From Cardiocondyla obscurior (taxonomy: Eukaryota; Arthropoda; Insecta; Hymenoptera; Formicidae): 64,000 nt of DNA. How positions within the stretch are numbered: the stretch's first letter is position 1; each line of letters begins with the position of its first letter. Location: assembly GCF_019399895.1 (NCBI RefSeq), contig NC_091878.1, forward strand, positions 992,001 to 1,056,000. The letters run 5' to 3'. Below, piece after piece: positions 13,801 to 25,800 of this stretch. Made by a program: the position numbers and the translations under genes. The notes under the pieces were generated by a model that was not told where the DNA came from, did no database searches, and saw nothing but the letters and a program-made list of their open reading frames with translations.

Positions 13801-16800
13801 GCTTTGCAGCAATAATAAACAGTTAATTCACACGTAACACCAATTTTTTTTTTTTTTTTTTTTTTTAGATAAAATATCCCTGCCCGACAGTCAGGTATAA
13901 ATTAACAAGAAGGCGGCGATAAAGTTACCCGACGTTGAAAATCTGTCCTTTCGCGTGACGCATCTGACTTTAACGTAATAAATGCACGCGTCATACCGGC
14001 ACATTGAAAAGGCGCCGGAGAGCTGCAATACTTGAACCTATATGCGGGAAATACTTTCTATGAATAAACTTTCTCACCGCGCGTCGAGAGAAAGATACAG
14101 TTAAATGCCAAAACGAGCTGCACGGAGAAAAAAAAAAAAGCGCAAAGCTTCTCCTGCCGTCGCGTAAGATTGTTTCGTGCTATTATCAAGTTACAAAGAA
14201 ACTACCGTTCCAGCAATAATTAATTGTCTTAGGTAATTCAAAATGACTAATGCTCAGTTATTCGAATTTAATAAAAAAAATTATAGAACACAACATAAGA
14301 ATCGTGGCTCGATGTATTGTCGAGCGAATTTCCATCGTGTGCACGTTCGAGCATCGATTTCGTGAAAAAGGAGAACAATGCCTTTCGACATTACTGCAGG
14401 CGACCTCGCTGGAATTTCAACGAGCCCGCCGCTCGCGACAGGTGAAGCCACGTGTTGCCTCGTGCGATCGTAGTCGCACTCGTAGTCCCCTAGATTCAAG
14501 TTTCGAGACGCGTTCGTTATTCAATTCAAATACGCTAACGGGCCACCTCAAAGGATTTCCGCCTTCGGCGGCACAACGATCGTTACCACATTCTAAAAGA
14601 ATCAGGTTAGGAAAGGTCAAGCGGAGACGATCGATTCCGCAGCCGGTCAAGTACAGCTTTTCGTAGAAAGTATCGCGTTGTGTCGAATAAATCATATTTC
14701 CTCTCTCCGATTAAATCTTCGGAAACGAAAACTCGATGCGAGGGATATTCGGCAGATTATTACAAAGAGAAAATTTTTATAGACTTTATCGGAAACTTAC
14801 CTCGCACCTCGACGTGTCAAGTATTTCGACCTCCGTCGTGACGTTGTCAATAGTGACACTGTGTCGATAGAGAAAATCTGCAACAGACAAAAACCGATAT
14901 GTACAACCCTCCAGCAGACGTGTAAAAAATTTGAAACGCTCGAGGGCACTTAATTTATATTATACTGCGTATAAATAAAAAACCAATTATCTTTGTAAAA
15001 TACTAATGAAGGGTTAGTTGACTATAAAGATTTTTATTTTAATTATTATCGCTTTAACGTGGTGGAACTGAAAATGTACAAAAAAAAAAAAAAAAAAAAA
15101 AAAAAGCAACGGTACCCAAATGAAGCAATTTTTCTCAAACGGCGTTTCAACGACACTCTTCAATCTTCTTGCAAGAGTTTAAGAGACAGTTTCCTAAGAA
15201 AATGCGGCTAATGCGCGAAAGTGCCGAAGCAGCTAGTAACGACAATTCCAATTAGTTCCGCTGACGGTCGCCGCTATGTCATTACGATCATTGACATCGA
15301 CACGTGGGTTTTCGCCGGGAGGTTCGTGATCAAAAAGAATCGGACAGCCGCGTATCGCGGCTCTCGCATTTTTCGATCGTTACACGCTCGATTTATTCGC
15401 TCGCGAGATCGTTATCGTTGAAAATGCCCATGTACAATATGTTTATATTTTTTGCCATTTTTATCACGTATTTAATTAAATAAATTCCTGAGCTTTTTTT
15501 CTTTTATGTTAGGATACAGATTTTTAGATGCTCGTTTTAATTGCATGCGTTCCTGAAGATGACAATAAAATATTTAAATTTCTTGATTAAAAAAATGTTT
15601 TCAAACGTAAGAGTTTTTAGATTTTTCTAATGGGAAAGAGAAAAGCTCACATATTTCTCGGGGGCTGATTGGAGGTGTTAAAAGTGGAAGAAAGACGCGG
15701 AAGCACGTCGTTGGTAGTAACCTTAACAGGATGGGCGCAATAAATATACGATAAATAGACTCATAAACACCTCGTAGTGTCAGCGGCGAAGAGCCGAAGA
15801 AGCCTAGAAATAACCCGGCAAGGATATGCAGCTCATATTGGCGGCCGTTACGCTCGAGAAAGTTTTATCGCTGAACAATGCCGTAGGGAAAAATATTTGA
15901 GCGAGCATCGTGATAGTAAATTTACTGCATTCTAGGATTGTAGGAATTTATTTTTGCACGCGAGACACCGATCCGTAAAAAAAAAAAAAAATAAACCCTT
16001 TAACCCTTAAATGACGCACTGTGTTAACCACTCTACTTTTTTTTTTTGATATCTTTATCTCGACGTTTTCTTTTTGGATATCTTTAAATTTACTGCATTA
16101 GTTTTGAAGGATTTTTTTATAAGAAAATTTTTAATAATTTTAAACTTTGAAAACTGTCCCGGGTTATCTAGTGGTTTATTTGAGGATTAAATCGACCGCG
16201 CAGTAAGACGCAAAGATTTTCTCTGCGGAACTATCTCATGGAAATCTCGAAAAAGAAAAAATAAAAAAAATAAGAAAAAAATTAGCAATCTAGATAAGCG
16301 GAAGTGGTCGAGAACGAAGGATGAAATTCAACGGAGTTATTTCCCAGATAAGACACGCGGGGGTTCGGGATATCTAATTGTAGTCCTATCTAAAGACAGG
16401 AATGGGACAATTTGCATATCGGCACGGCGTGGAAAGTTAAATCTTCGATGAGAAACCGCGATAAAAGTGCAGGGGGATTTGATTTCTAAGAAATCGAAAG
16501 TACGAAAAGAGAGACACGACAAAAGCTGCGCGTCGCAGCGAAAAGAAGCGGTAGCCGTGACACACTTTCGTCGGAGGCTGCGAGACTGTCGCACGGGTTC
16601 GGTTCTCGCCGAAGAGGACTCATCTTCGGCCACGCGAGCCCTATTGTCTTCTCGTCGAGGAAACCGGGACGGTGTAATCTTCTCCGTGCGCGGGCAAAAC
16701 TCGCGCGCCGAGGAATCAATAGAGCGACGAAACTCGCTTTCTAAATCATTGCCTCGAATTATTCCGCGCAAAGAGAAAGAGAGAGAGAGAGAGAAAGAAG

Positions 16801-18899
16801 GATTTGCATTGTTAATCGAGATCAAAATAATAACGACATTGTCTGCATCGTATCGGGAGATGAAAAGTACCGATTATCTCCCCCGCGAACGTTCGCCGAA
16901 TGCCTTATAATCGAAATTGCCGGTAAAAAGAGCATCCTCGATCTGCCGTCAAGAGATCAAATTTAAGTCGTGCGATAGAGGCCGATATAAAGTGGCTATT
17001 TCGAAAGTACCGTCGCTATCTCGCCGCGCTTGCACGTTTCGACGTCTAAATTTACGATAAAGAAAAGGAAAAAGATTTTTTTTTCTCCCCCCTGCGCAAA
17101 AAGCGAGAGAGATTCAGAGAGAGAGGAGATAGTTTGATTCTTAGACTCTCACATTCCTGCGCATTTTTTTTTTTTTTTTAATACACGTGCTTTATAATTA
17201 TCTATACAGATATTGTAATTAATGTATTCATATTTTAACAAGACGTAGATTTTCTATTTTAAAACTTATCCTCTCAAAAAGATTTCTAAACGCGAAATAA
17301 AACATTTCCTTTCCTACCCTGCTTTCAGCCGTTATATTCAATTCACGAGGAAAGAAACGTCCCGAATATGCGAATAAAATCCCGAGGCTTTATCCGGAAT
17401 TTATCTCAATCAAATAAATTTACATATTTTACGTAATGATATTTGCTTCAAGCGCATCGATTATCGGCCGCCACGATAGCGCGTACGTTACCCGCGACTA
17501 TCCGGGCCGTGATAAAACGGCGTTATCCTAGCCAGGCGTGGATGCGCCGAGGCGGCCCTCGGCCGGGGCGAGGTGTTAAAAAAATACGAGCGGCCGGCCG
17601 GCCGGTTCAGGGTTAAGGGGACAATACTTCACCGAGGATTTTTCCAGGTGGCTCGGATATCCGCGGACCCCGCCGTCGTAGCTCACACGTCCGCGGGCGT
17701 GCACGGCAATTATTACGGCGAGGTAGCCTGCATGAGTTACGACCGAGATCTGCATTCTGCGGACCCTCCTCACGGGCTCTATTTCATATCGAGTGTTTAA
17801 ATCTCCGCCCTCCGCGGGTCCAGGCGGCGTGCACGCGGCGTCCGTCTTCTTCCCTTCCTCTCCCGTGATACCCCGGGCCCCTACCCCTCGGTTCGTTCCC
17901 GCGGGTTTTCTGCGGCCGCAAGAACGCCCCGCGGACTCCTCGGACTCGCGAGGCGCCATGATTAAGATTTTTCCCCCGGTACCCTTGAATTAGAGTCCGG
18001 TTCCGAGCGCGAGAATATTTCACCGGGCGGATTTTTCCGCCTCCCCGGTGCAGGCACGCAAGCGGCTTCTGCGCCTCGATCGAGATTTAGATCCGCGTAT
18101 CTCTCGCGCGGTGTATTCGCGTGCAGGCCGGGGCCGCGAGATGAGCGCTCGATAGCAGGGCGGGTAGACTCGAATACGAAGCCGGACGTTCCATCCGGAA
18201 TACGACGCCGCGAAATTAGCCACGAATGGACACAATCACTCATGCCCCGCGTCGGCAATTATCTCAGAAGGGGGACGAAGGGGGGGGGAGGGAGGGAGAG
18301 GCATAATGAAGAAACACTTACCACTGGTGGAGCTGTACTCGCCGATGTATCGCCTCGTCAAGTACCGCACGACCACAGCTGCAACCGAAAAAGAAAAAGA
18401 ACATCGATTGGCTACAGAAATATAATATCGCAGATAATTGCAATGAATTCGACAATGCTCATAAGGAATCGAAACATCTTTTCTCTTCTTCTTCTTTTTT
18501 TTTTTCCCCCTTTTTTTTCGAGTATACTATAAACGTCCCGCAGATAATTGCAAGCAATAATGCAAGGAGACGCGTTTTCTTCGGTATTTCTTCGCGCGCA
18601 GGTGTTGAAACGCCATTAACTTATTTCCAGCGTTAATAAAGGAACCATAAATATCGCGGGGAACGGGTTTTCCTGCGGGTCGCCGATAAATTTCTTGCGT
18701 CATAAATTCCGTTTCGTTGCGACGCGAAACGCGGCCCGGGAATCCGGCGGTGCTTGACGAAGCATCGGCCGTTGTCGTCGTCGTCGTTTGCCGTTCAAAT
18801 CGCGCAAGACTTATCGAGTACATAGATTCGTACCGCTCCGTGCTCGTAGGTGCACCGCTTATAAATCTGTCGTCGAGCTCAAGTCTGGAGACGACGAGA

Positions 18900-18932
<33 letters not shown>

Positions 18933-21900
18933 GGATGGCGGGACTCGCGAGGAGAAGAAAAGAAAGAAAGAAGGTGAAAGAGAGGAAGCGGGCAGGTACA
19001 CGAGGCAGAAACGGAATATAGAACTTGATTCGCGAGCCATTTGCTGAGATGAGAGATAGAGTGTGCATCTTCGAAATATCTCCGCGCAGCTGGGCGACGA
19101 TATTTCACCGCGGATTCAACGCGCGCGGAAAATCGATGTCCCGGTCGAGAGACCGAACCCCCTCGGGAAAGGAAATTCTTATTAACTAACCCGAATAATA
19201 ACTCAATCGACGCGTCAAAACTTTAATTAAAATATAAGACATAAACATCGCGACGGGCAAAATTAAATCACGAGTGTATGGCAGATCGATCGAGACTCAC
19301 GTCGCTACAATTGGCGTCTTGCGCCGACGACTAAATAAAGTAAGAAACCAAAATTATCGAATAGGCCGCGCGCTATGCAACAGCATCCGCGGATGATTGC
19401 CGCGCCAAGTGCAACGGAATGAAGACTTTGAGACGACTGTCATGAAATCGACGTCACGCGTAATCCTATACGGGTCGCACGGACGCGGAGGATAATTGAT
19501 GCGAACACGGGAATGTTGCTCGTAATGCCTAATAGCCGCAAGAGTGATCTGTGCCAAGCGCCCAGGTCTAATGAAAGCGCGCTCAAGCCCAAACACGAGA
19601 GGAAACCTGATACCCGCGCCGCGTTACAACGCGCTCATAAAATTCTTATCTCTCGCGAGGGCAGCTCGGGTGAGCACCGGCGACATATGACAGTTTCGAT
19701 ACGGCTGTATTTATAAAGAAACGACGAAGGCAGTCAAAGATCCAACGTAGGTTTTTTTTAAATGAAAAAAAAAGCGAAAGAAAGAAACAAGTCGGATGGA
19801 ATTAGATGTATAATTAAGTGGCGAGATTTCGAAGAGGGCCAGTCGAACTTTTGGGGGGAAAGTAATTTTTCGACGGGCAAGTGCTGCGCGAAATAAACGA
19901 GAATGAGAAGGAGAAAGAAAGAAAGAGAGAGAAGCGAGAAAAGAACGGGGGGAAAGACGACGAAAAAGAACGGGGAGGGAAGCCGATTAAGTCACCTGCG
20001 AAGAATTGTGCGTAATGTGGAAGATGCAACGGTACGAGCAAAAGGCAGCCGTTCGCGGTGCCATTCGCTGACGTGCGGTGCCAGGGTTCTATAGATAGAT
20101 CGTTGGAGGATAAGCCGCTTGGTGGATGTAAGAAAATAGTAATTACGGTTGCGATCACCGCGGAGGGGAATCTGAAAGAGGGAAGAAAGGTGGGTGAAGA
20201 GGAGAACGAAAGAGAGAAAGAAAAAAGATGGAAGGGACGGAAAAAAATAATGAGGCGCGCGATCAAGCACACGGTGCATCTTTTGTTTCATGGAAACCTT
20301 TTTGTTTTCCTCAATCATTCGACACGATCTTTTATTAGAACAAATTTCGTGCACTTCGATGTCTGAACCGTGTAATTTTTTTTTTTTTTTTTACCGGCGA
20401 GACAAATTTTTTAATTGCCAGAAATATTTTGCGCAGCATAAAATAAATAAAAAATTAAAGTAATTTATAGGAATATATCGATTTTCTTTAAGACTTGGAA
20501 ATAACGGGAAACGCGATTTTTCGCGGGTATAAAAATGAAAGATTAAATCGCGATTCAATCATGTAACATAGAAAGTTCTATATTTAAAGTATCGAATAAA
20601 AAGTAATGAAAACTCGAGATTAATCCCGCGGAAAAAAGAGACTTATCGGAGCGCGGGCAATAATCAATCCGCATTTCTTGTAACGCGGCAATAAAGTAAT
20701 TCGTTTAGATCAAATGAATTTATGAACACGTTCCAGCTTGGATAGCGACCTCCAATTGCTTCTTCAATGAGCGTTAACACAGATAAATAGCTCAAGATAA
20801 TAATCTCACGTTTCTTACCGCGGTCATAATTTTTCTCGCGATCCCTCACTGTCAGAAATTTTTTTGCAAAATCTGCTCCTTCAATAAAGAAAGTGAAGTA
20901 TTCGGATATTTTCTAATTTTTTCTGGTGAGATTTTTATTCTCTTAGAAAAAATTACGGTTATTTTTGCGGGCACGCGATATTATTTTAGGATCGGAGCGG
21001 AGGTACGATAGTGCGAGGAAAGAGAGGTTGCCGCGAGAATTCGAGAATTTGAAAATTGAGCTGGGCGACAAGACGGATGTATCGAATGTCCAGATCTCGC
21101 CGTCTTTCGCTTGCGGGATTTTTCGTGGCGCGTCCTCCCCTTTCCCTCCTCAAAATGATATTCGATAACGCCCGCGAAAGTCCTTATTACACCCGGCAAG
21201 ATTCCACGAAGGACTTTTAAGGATTCGCTTCCGTCGACACGTCTCTTTCTCTCGCCGTTGCAATCGCCACGTGAGAATGCATCATTTTTGCCGCAAAAAG
21301 TGGAACGAACAACACTGTCGCGCGTGTTTTGCCGCAATCATCGCGCCGCGCGACAAAATGCACGGAGCAACGAATTGCGATCGTATAGAAAAAAAATAAA
21401 ATAAATAAAAGAAAAAGCAATAACTCTGACTTGGAACCAAGCCAGCCTGTAACATTCCGAGGATGCTATGCGACACAATTCTCTATTTAAAGAACCGAAA
21501 GTCTCGTGAATGAAGAACTCCCGAGCGCCCGGCGCCGCTGAACCCAAGCAATGTCTCTGATACAAATAATCGGCGGTGATACTATATAGGGTGCCCTAAA
21601 CAACATATCGGTCCTAAAAACTGTACGATAAAAATTTTTAATTTTATAAAATTAAACACACGCGACTGTTTCGTTCTCGATTCTAATTTCCTAGCTCACC
21701 GTTTTCGAGAGCGGAGCGTTGTTTGGAACACCTTGTATATAGGTGCATCCTCGCAAGTACGATAATTTGCGGGCCGGTTGATCCCGCCGAACAATATGAG
21801 CACGCAAAATTGTCGAGCGTAGGGAGGAGCGGAAAAGGGGCCGAAGCGCGGACGGGATCGGAATGAAATGAGGAGCGTGCCTTTATTAAGGTCGCCGGTC

Positions 21901-22819
21901 CTAGCGGTTATTAATAGGATTTATTCGAGGTCGGCGAACCGCCTTATCACAGCTTCGTTTGCTCGCTTTGTATGCGTCGCGCGACTGTCGAGCTAACTAA
22001 TGCAACGTATTATTCCGCGAGCCACGCGTGTACGTCTTAACGGCACTTTCGTTCAACGCCGCGCTATTAGACAACGCGCAGAAATTACCTTTCGCAGGAC
22101 GACGCGATATTAGCATCGCGCCGCCGTAACGAACATCTTTCCGTCACGATTCAATATTTCACGACGTCGCGCCGTAATCGACCCGCACGTCCCTTTTCTC
22201 GCCCCAACTCCCCCCCCTCGCTCTTCCCCGTTTATCATCTCGCGGATAGATATTGATTTCGACATCAACCCCGGCGGTGTTTTTGCATATTTACCCTCCG
22301 CCGTCTGTCTTGAAGCCCCTATCAGACTAGAAATTAAAATCGCAAAGGAGAGACAATTGATGCCGAAATTCCATTAACTAATTTGCTACGATCAAATTCC
22401 AATCTGACCTCAATCCGGATCTCGATCCGTGGTTGAGCTCTTATCGAGATTCACGGGATCGACGCGCAAAACCTTTCTCTCTTATCTCACAGATTACGCG
22501 ATAACGGCGGTGCGACGTCGCGCCGTGATTTTCTGTAGTTTCGAGTAAACAATTATTGCAATTTAATTATTTTAATTATTAGAGATCGCTTGGATGGAAG
22601 TAGCTTTAACCGCGAATGTTTGCTTGAACTTCGGGAGGCTCGGCGGCAAAATAAGTTAAAATAGAACGCAAGCGAACAACACCTTTAAGCCGGGAGAAAG
22701 GTTTTTCCACCGGCTATAATTAATCGGAAGGTAGGAAAGAAAAGCGTAAGATAGTCACCTGATTTGCCGACTCTGGGGCCGCCGAGGACGACCACCTTGA
22801 TCCTGTTAACGTTTGTCAT
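4860..22819 (-). CDS. Divergent Ras-like small GTPase, RERG-like (3' end missing)
   Basis: Small GTP-binding protein of the Ras superfamily, closest in feel to the RERG/Ras-like growth-inhibitor group. Four minus-strand exons join in phase: 22759-22819 (start Met), 18322-18378, 14801-14877 and 4860-5041, giving 125 residues plus two bases before a donor at 4859-4858. The P-loop is GGPRVGKS (residues 13-20), followed by AVVVRYLTRRYIGEYSSTS, an effector-like stretch. The G3 region reads LDTSRCE instead of the usual DTAGQE, and G4 is a clear NKRDLD near the end. All four exons have GT-AG borders. The last exon or exons (G5 and tail) were not found and probably lie left of the window. Introns of about 3.4-9.8 kb are unusual beside the compact genes further right. 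Ras-fold membership is seen directly; the subfamily is inferred. Confidence 0.8.
5042..14800. other. Intron of the Ras-like gene, no supported gene
   Basis: CpG-rich intronic DNA of about 9.8 kb. It contains many A/T homopolymers and several chance open frames on both strands with no domain I recognise. No nested gene or RNA gene could be supported. Confidence 0.5.
14878..18321. other. Intron of the Ras-like gene, no supported gene
   Basis: Intronic. A poly-A run of about 26 lies at 15080-15105 and a GA-rich microsatellite near 16771-16797. Frames of 140-160 codons occur on both strands over 16337-16910, which is how composition-driven open frames behave. Nothing else was recognised. Confidence 0.5.
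15080..15105. repeat. Poly-A homopolymer
   Basis: A run of about 26 A residues in an intron. It has no flanking duplication that I could identify, so I do not call it a retroposon tail. Confidence 0.8.
18891..18930. repeat. (ACG)n trinucleotide microsatellite
   Basis: About thirteen ACG/GAC units in a row. A shorter (GTC)n run at 18772-18787 is its inverted counterpart about 105 bases upstream, so the two could pair. Confidence 0.9.
21593..21741. mobile_element. Probable MITE-like DNA element
   Basis: A segment of about 140 bases starts TATATAGGGTGCCC and ends GGAACACCTTGTATATA. The two ends are imperfect inverted repeats (AGGGTGCCCTAAACAAC against the complement of GTTGTTTGGAACACCTTGT), and TATA sits at both sides as a possible target duplication. 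There is no coding capacity. Short elements with GGGTG...CACC(C)T ends are common in insect genomes; the family is not identified. Confidence 0.55.
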
Positions 22820-25800
22820 CAGCTGCGTGGGTCAAGTGTCATTCGGGCTGGGGTGGCATCGCACATCGCCTCCGCGGCGGACGCACCGGTTACATCACTT
22901 TACACTTTACCGCCGTATTCACATTCCGACCCCCCCCCTTCCCCGAAGGGCCGCACTCGCGCGTCACAAAAGGGCCCAACGATCTTCCGGGGCACGCGAC
23001 GTAACTCTCGAATCCGCGATCAACGCGTTCGCGCAATTAATTCTCGCTGCGCTCTGTCGAATCTTCTGTTGGAACGAGTCTTGTTTTAACGCTCGTGAGG
23101 AATTACGCAGATCAAGCGGAACTGATAATTACTGAGCGATGTCAAAGCGCAAAGACGCCGGTTTCCAAAAAGGATCAGCGGAAGCAGTCCTCTCGCTCTT
23201 GTTCCTCGTCGCGGCCGGCTATTTAATCAGCGGTTATCTATCTATTAATCACCGAGCGAAGTCGTCACCGCTTAGATACAAGGCTATTAATGGCAGCGTT
23301 AATTAGAACCTTCTCCGCTGATTCCCGGCGACTAGCAAGTCCGACGTGTTCGTTTCGCGCGTCGTTTCTTTTTCTTTTTATTCTTCTTTAATCGCGGGAC
23401 GAACTCGCGCGTTGAGTAATGCAGCCTCCCTTTTGTGTAATCTTCCGCGGTTCACTTCGGGACTCCGGAGCTAGGCAAATTTCTTCCTTTGAAGCCGCCT
23501 CGCGTCCTTTGATCAAAAATCGCACGTCTCTTTCCTCATCAACTGGTGACTGTTCATTAAAGTCTAATGACCGTCGCTATCTTATCACGATTTCCCGGTA
23601 TTTTGAAAATGACGACCGATGCAGCTTTTGTCCGCTCTTTTTCTCGTCACTCTTCTTCCTTCGATGATTCACGGAAGACTTTTGTTTAGAAATCTACCCG
23701 CGATTGTCCTCCAGCAGCAACTATTTTTTAACGGGAACTGCGGAGTAGCAGAAAGAGCTCCAGCTCCTTCCTTTTTCGCTTCCGTTTCGCTTGCTCCGTG
23801 TGCTAATTAGCCGCGGCTTTTTTTTCTTTATCGCGAGAACGCCAGAAAAGTTCGAGCCTCTTCTTCTCGCGCCGGACATCGAACTCGATGGCGCGATTCG
23901 GGATCGCAAGGGGGGGACTCCCCCTCTTTCCTTTTTCGCACCTTCGGGAGCAAGGGTGGCTTCCGAGCGGTCCGCGTCCCGTCGAAGGTGCGCTGCAAAT
24001 AACAACACAAGCGGCGATTCAAGAAATGCTGTCTCTCTGGTTCCATTTGTAACGGGTCGTCGGCCTGCCTCCGCGTCTTCTAGCTTGGCGCCGCCGACAC
24101 GTCGGCGATTACGAAAAAAGGACAGGCACGCACGCACGCACGCTCGCATCTCGCTCGCGCGAAGACGACAGCAGACGACGGCCGCGAGAAAAGTAGGATG
24201 CATTCATCCCCCGCGGCGACATGCAACTTTGTTTCGCTGTCCCTTTTCTTTTTTTTTTCTTCCTTTCTTTTACCAAATGCCTGACGAGCTAATTTTATCG
24301 AAGGAAGCGGCGGGCTTACTTTTGAATAAGGTAATCTAGAACCGTTTCGGAGCACGTTAAGGCGGAGAGAAAATCCATTTAAGGCTCATTTCTGCCAATG
24401 CAGATTAACTTTTAACCTGCTATTTAATCTTTTTTAATTCCAAAATTAATTAAAAAATAATAATAATTAATAATAATAAAGGTTCATAGAGCCAGAAGAT
24501 TGTTTAATGCACAAAATAAATTTTAGAAAACAATTAAAAAAGTGATAAATTATTTTTTTTTATAAATAAATTCGTTTGACTACTCCAGACATAATTTTTT
24601 TTTTTTTTTAATTAATTTTATTTAATGTAAAAGAATTTTGCTGTGCACCAAGTGTAACGAGAGAAACATAGTTTTAGCTCGTTGAAAATCGTAGTCGCTG
24701 CCTCTCGTTCTCACCTTCACTACTCTCGAAACGATATCTAGATTAGATAACGTGTCCCGTATCACGTATTAAGACTCATTATCTCCCAGGGCGCATCGCG
24801 ACAATATTATTCACGAGAAATTCTTCTCCTTATCGCGAGACTCATTACAATGTTGGACGACAAAGCGCGACGTGCAGGTGAGTGAAATCAGACGCAAATA
24901 GAATAATAAACCGAGTGTCAAAGAGTTGATAAACCTGTGATCATTTGTTACGCGAGGCAATTGTCGGTCTTTCAATTATTTAAATAAACAATAAATCGCC
25001 GGCAAGCTAAGAAGAAATTTTTTTTACGTAAAAAAAAAAAAAGAAAATTCCGCAAACTGCACGAGCGATTCGACGAAATACGTGATTGCAGCGGGTTCAA
25101 CCGGCGTAAATGTTTGTTAATAGCCAACAAGTCGCGATTCAGCGTTTCGAAAAGACAATAAATATGAAGTCATCGATGATACAACGAAGGAGTCGGCGCC
25201 GCGAGTAAATTTCGAGAATGCACTTTCTTGCAAGGTGTCGTCACACTTTGATCGCGCCAAACAGTTTTAGCAAGTAAAATTGCGTCGTTTCCCATTTCGG
25301 CCGTCGAGTGATTGAACGAGTCCGCGAGTCGAGGCAACTGTTGAACATCAAATTAAATTTATCGCGCCGGGCGTGCAATTAATTCGATCAAGCACTTGGC
25401 GGTCGCGCGACCGATCGGGCCTTTCAACCTCGCTCTTATCTGCCCGCTTGAATTTCGGCATCTGTCACAAATGTTTCCGTTCCGCCGGGCTGCGTAAGTG
25501 GAAATCGAGATCGCGATAGAAGAACGTAATCGGAAACCATGGTGTCGGTTTCCCTTGCGCGTAGCAAGCCCCCATAGCTCGCACGCCATGGTAAATACTA
25601 AACGCGCGGATGCACCACGATTGTTTATTTAACGAGATCGGCTCTCTTCAGGGAATTAATTGCGTCCCGAAGCTCCGTTCTTCGCGCGCCTCGCGAAATG
25701 TTCGCCGGCTCGGTTAGCGTCACTCAACGATAATTGCAAGCAACTATTTAGATTCCACCTGCCTGTTATCTCTAATATTTTCTATATTATATTTGTAATA

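Larger units (their letters stand above)
18379..22758. other. Intron of the Ras-like gene, no supported gene
   Basis: First coding intron, about 4.4 kb and CpG-rich. It holds a trinucleotide microsatellite (18891-18930) and a probable miniature transposon (21593-21741). The overlapping open frames at 18527-19108 and 19814-20366 include microsatellite translations and look non-coding. Confidence 0.5.

Noticed and set aside
16337..16910. Open frames of about 160 and 147 codons on opposite strands in a Ras-like gene intron
   Set aside because: They mirror each other, contain GA-repeat translations and show no domain or splice support. CpG-rich DNA lacks stop codons on both strands by composition.
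18527..19108. 193-codon minus-strand frame with poly-Val or poly-Ser runs
   Set aside because: The homopolymers are translations of the ACG microsatellite in different frames; it is intronic.
23721..24339. 160- and 182-codon open frames on opposite strands
   Set aside because: Same mirror pattern, with Arg/Ser/Ala-rich translations lacking any recognisable motif.
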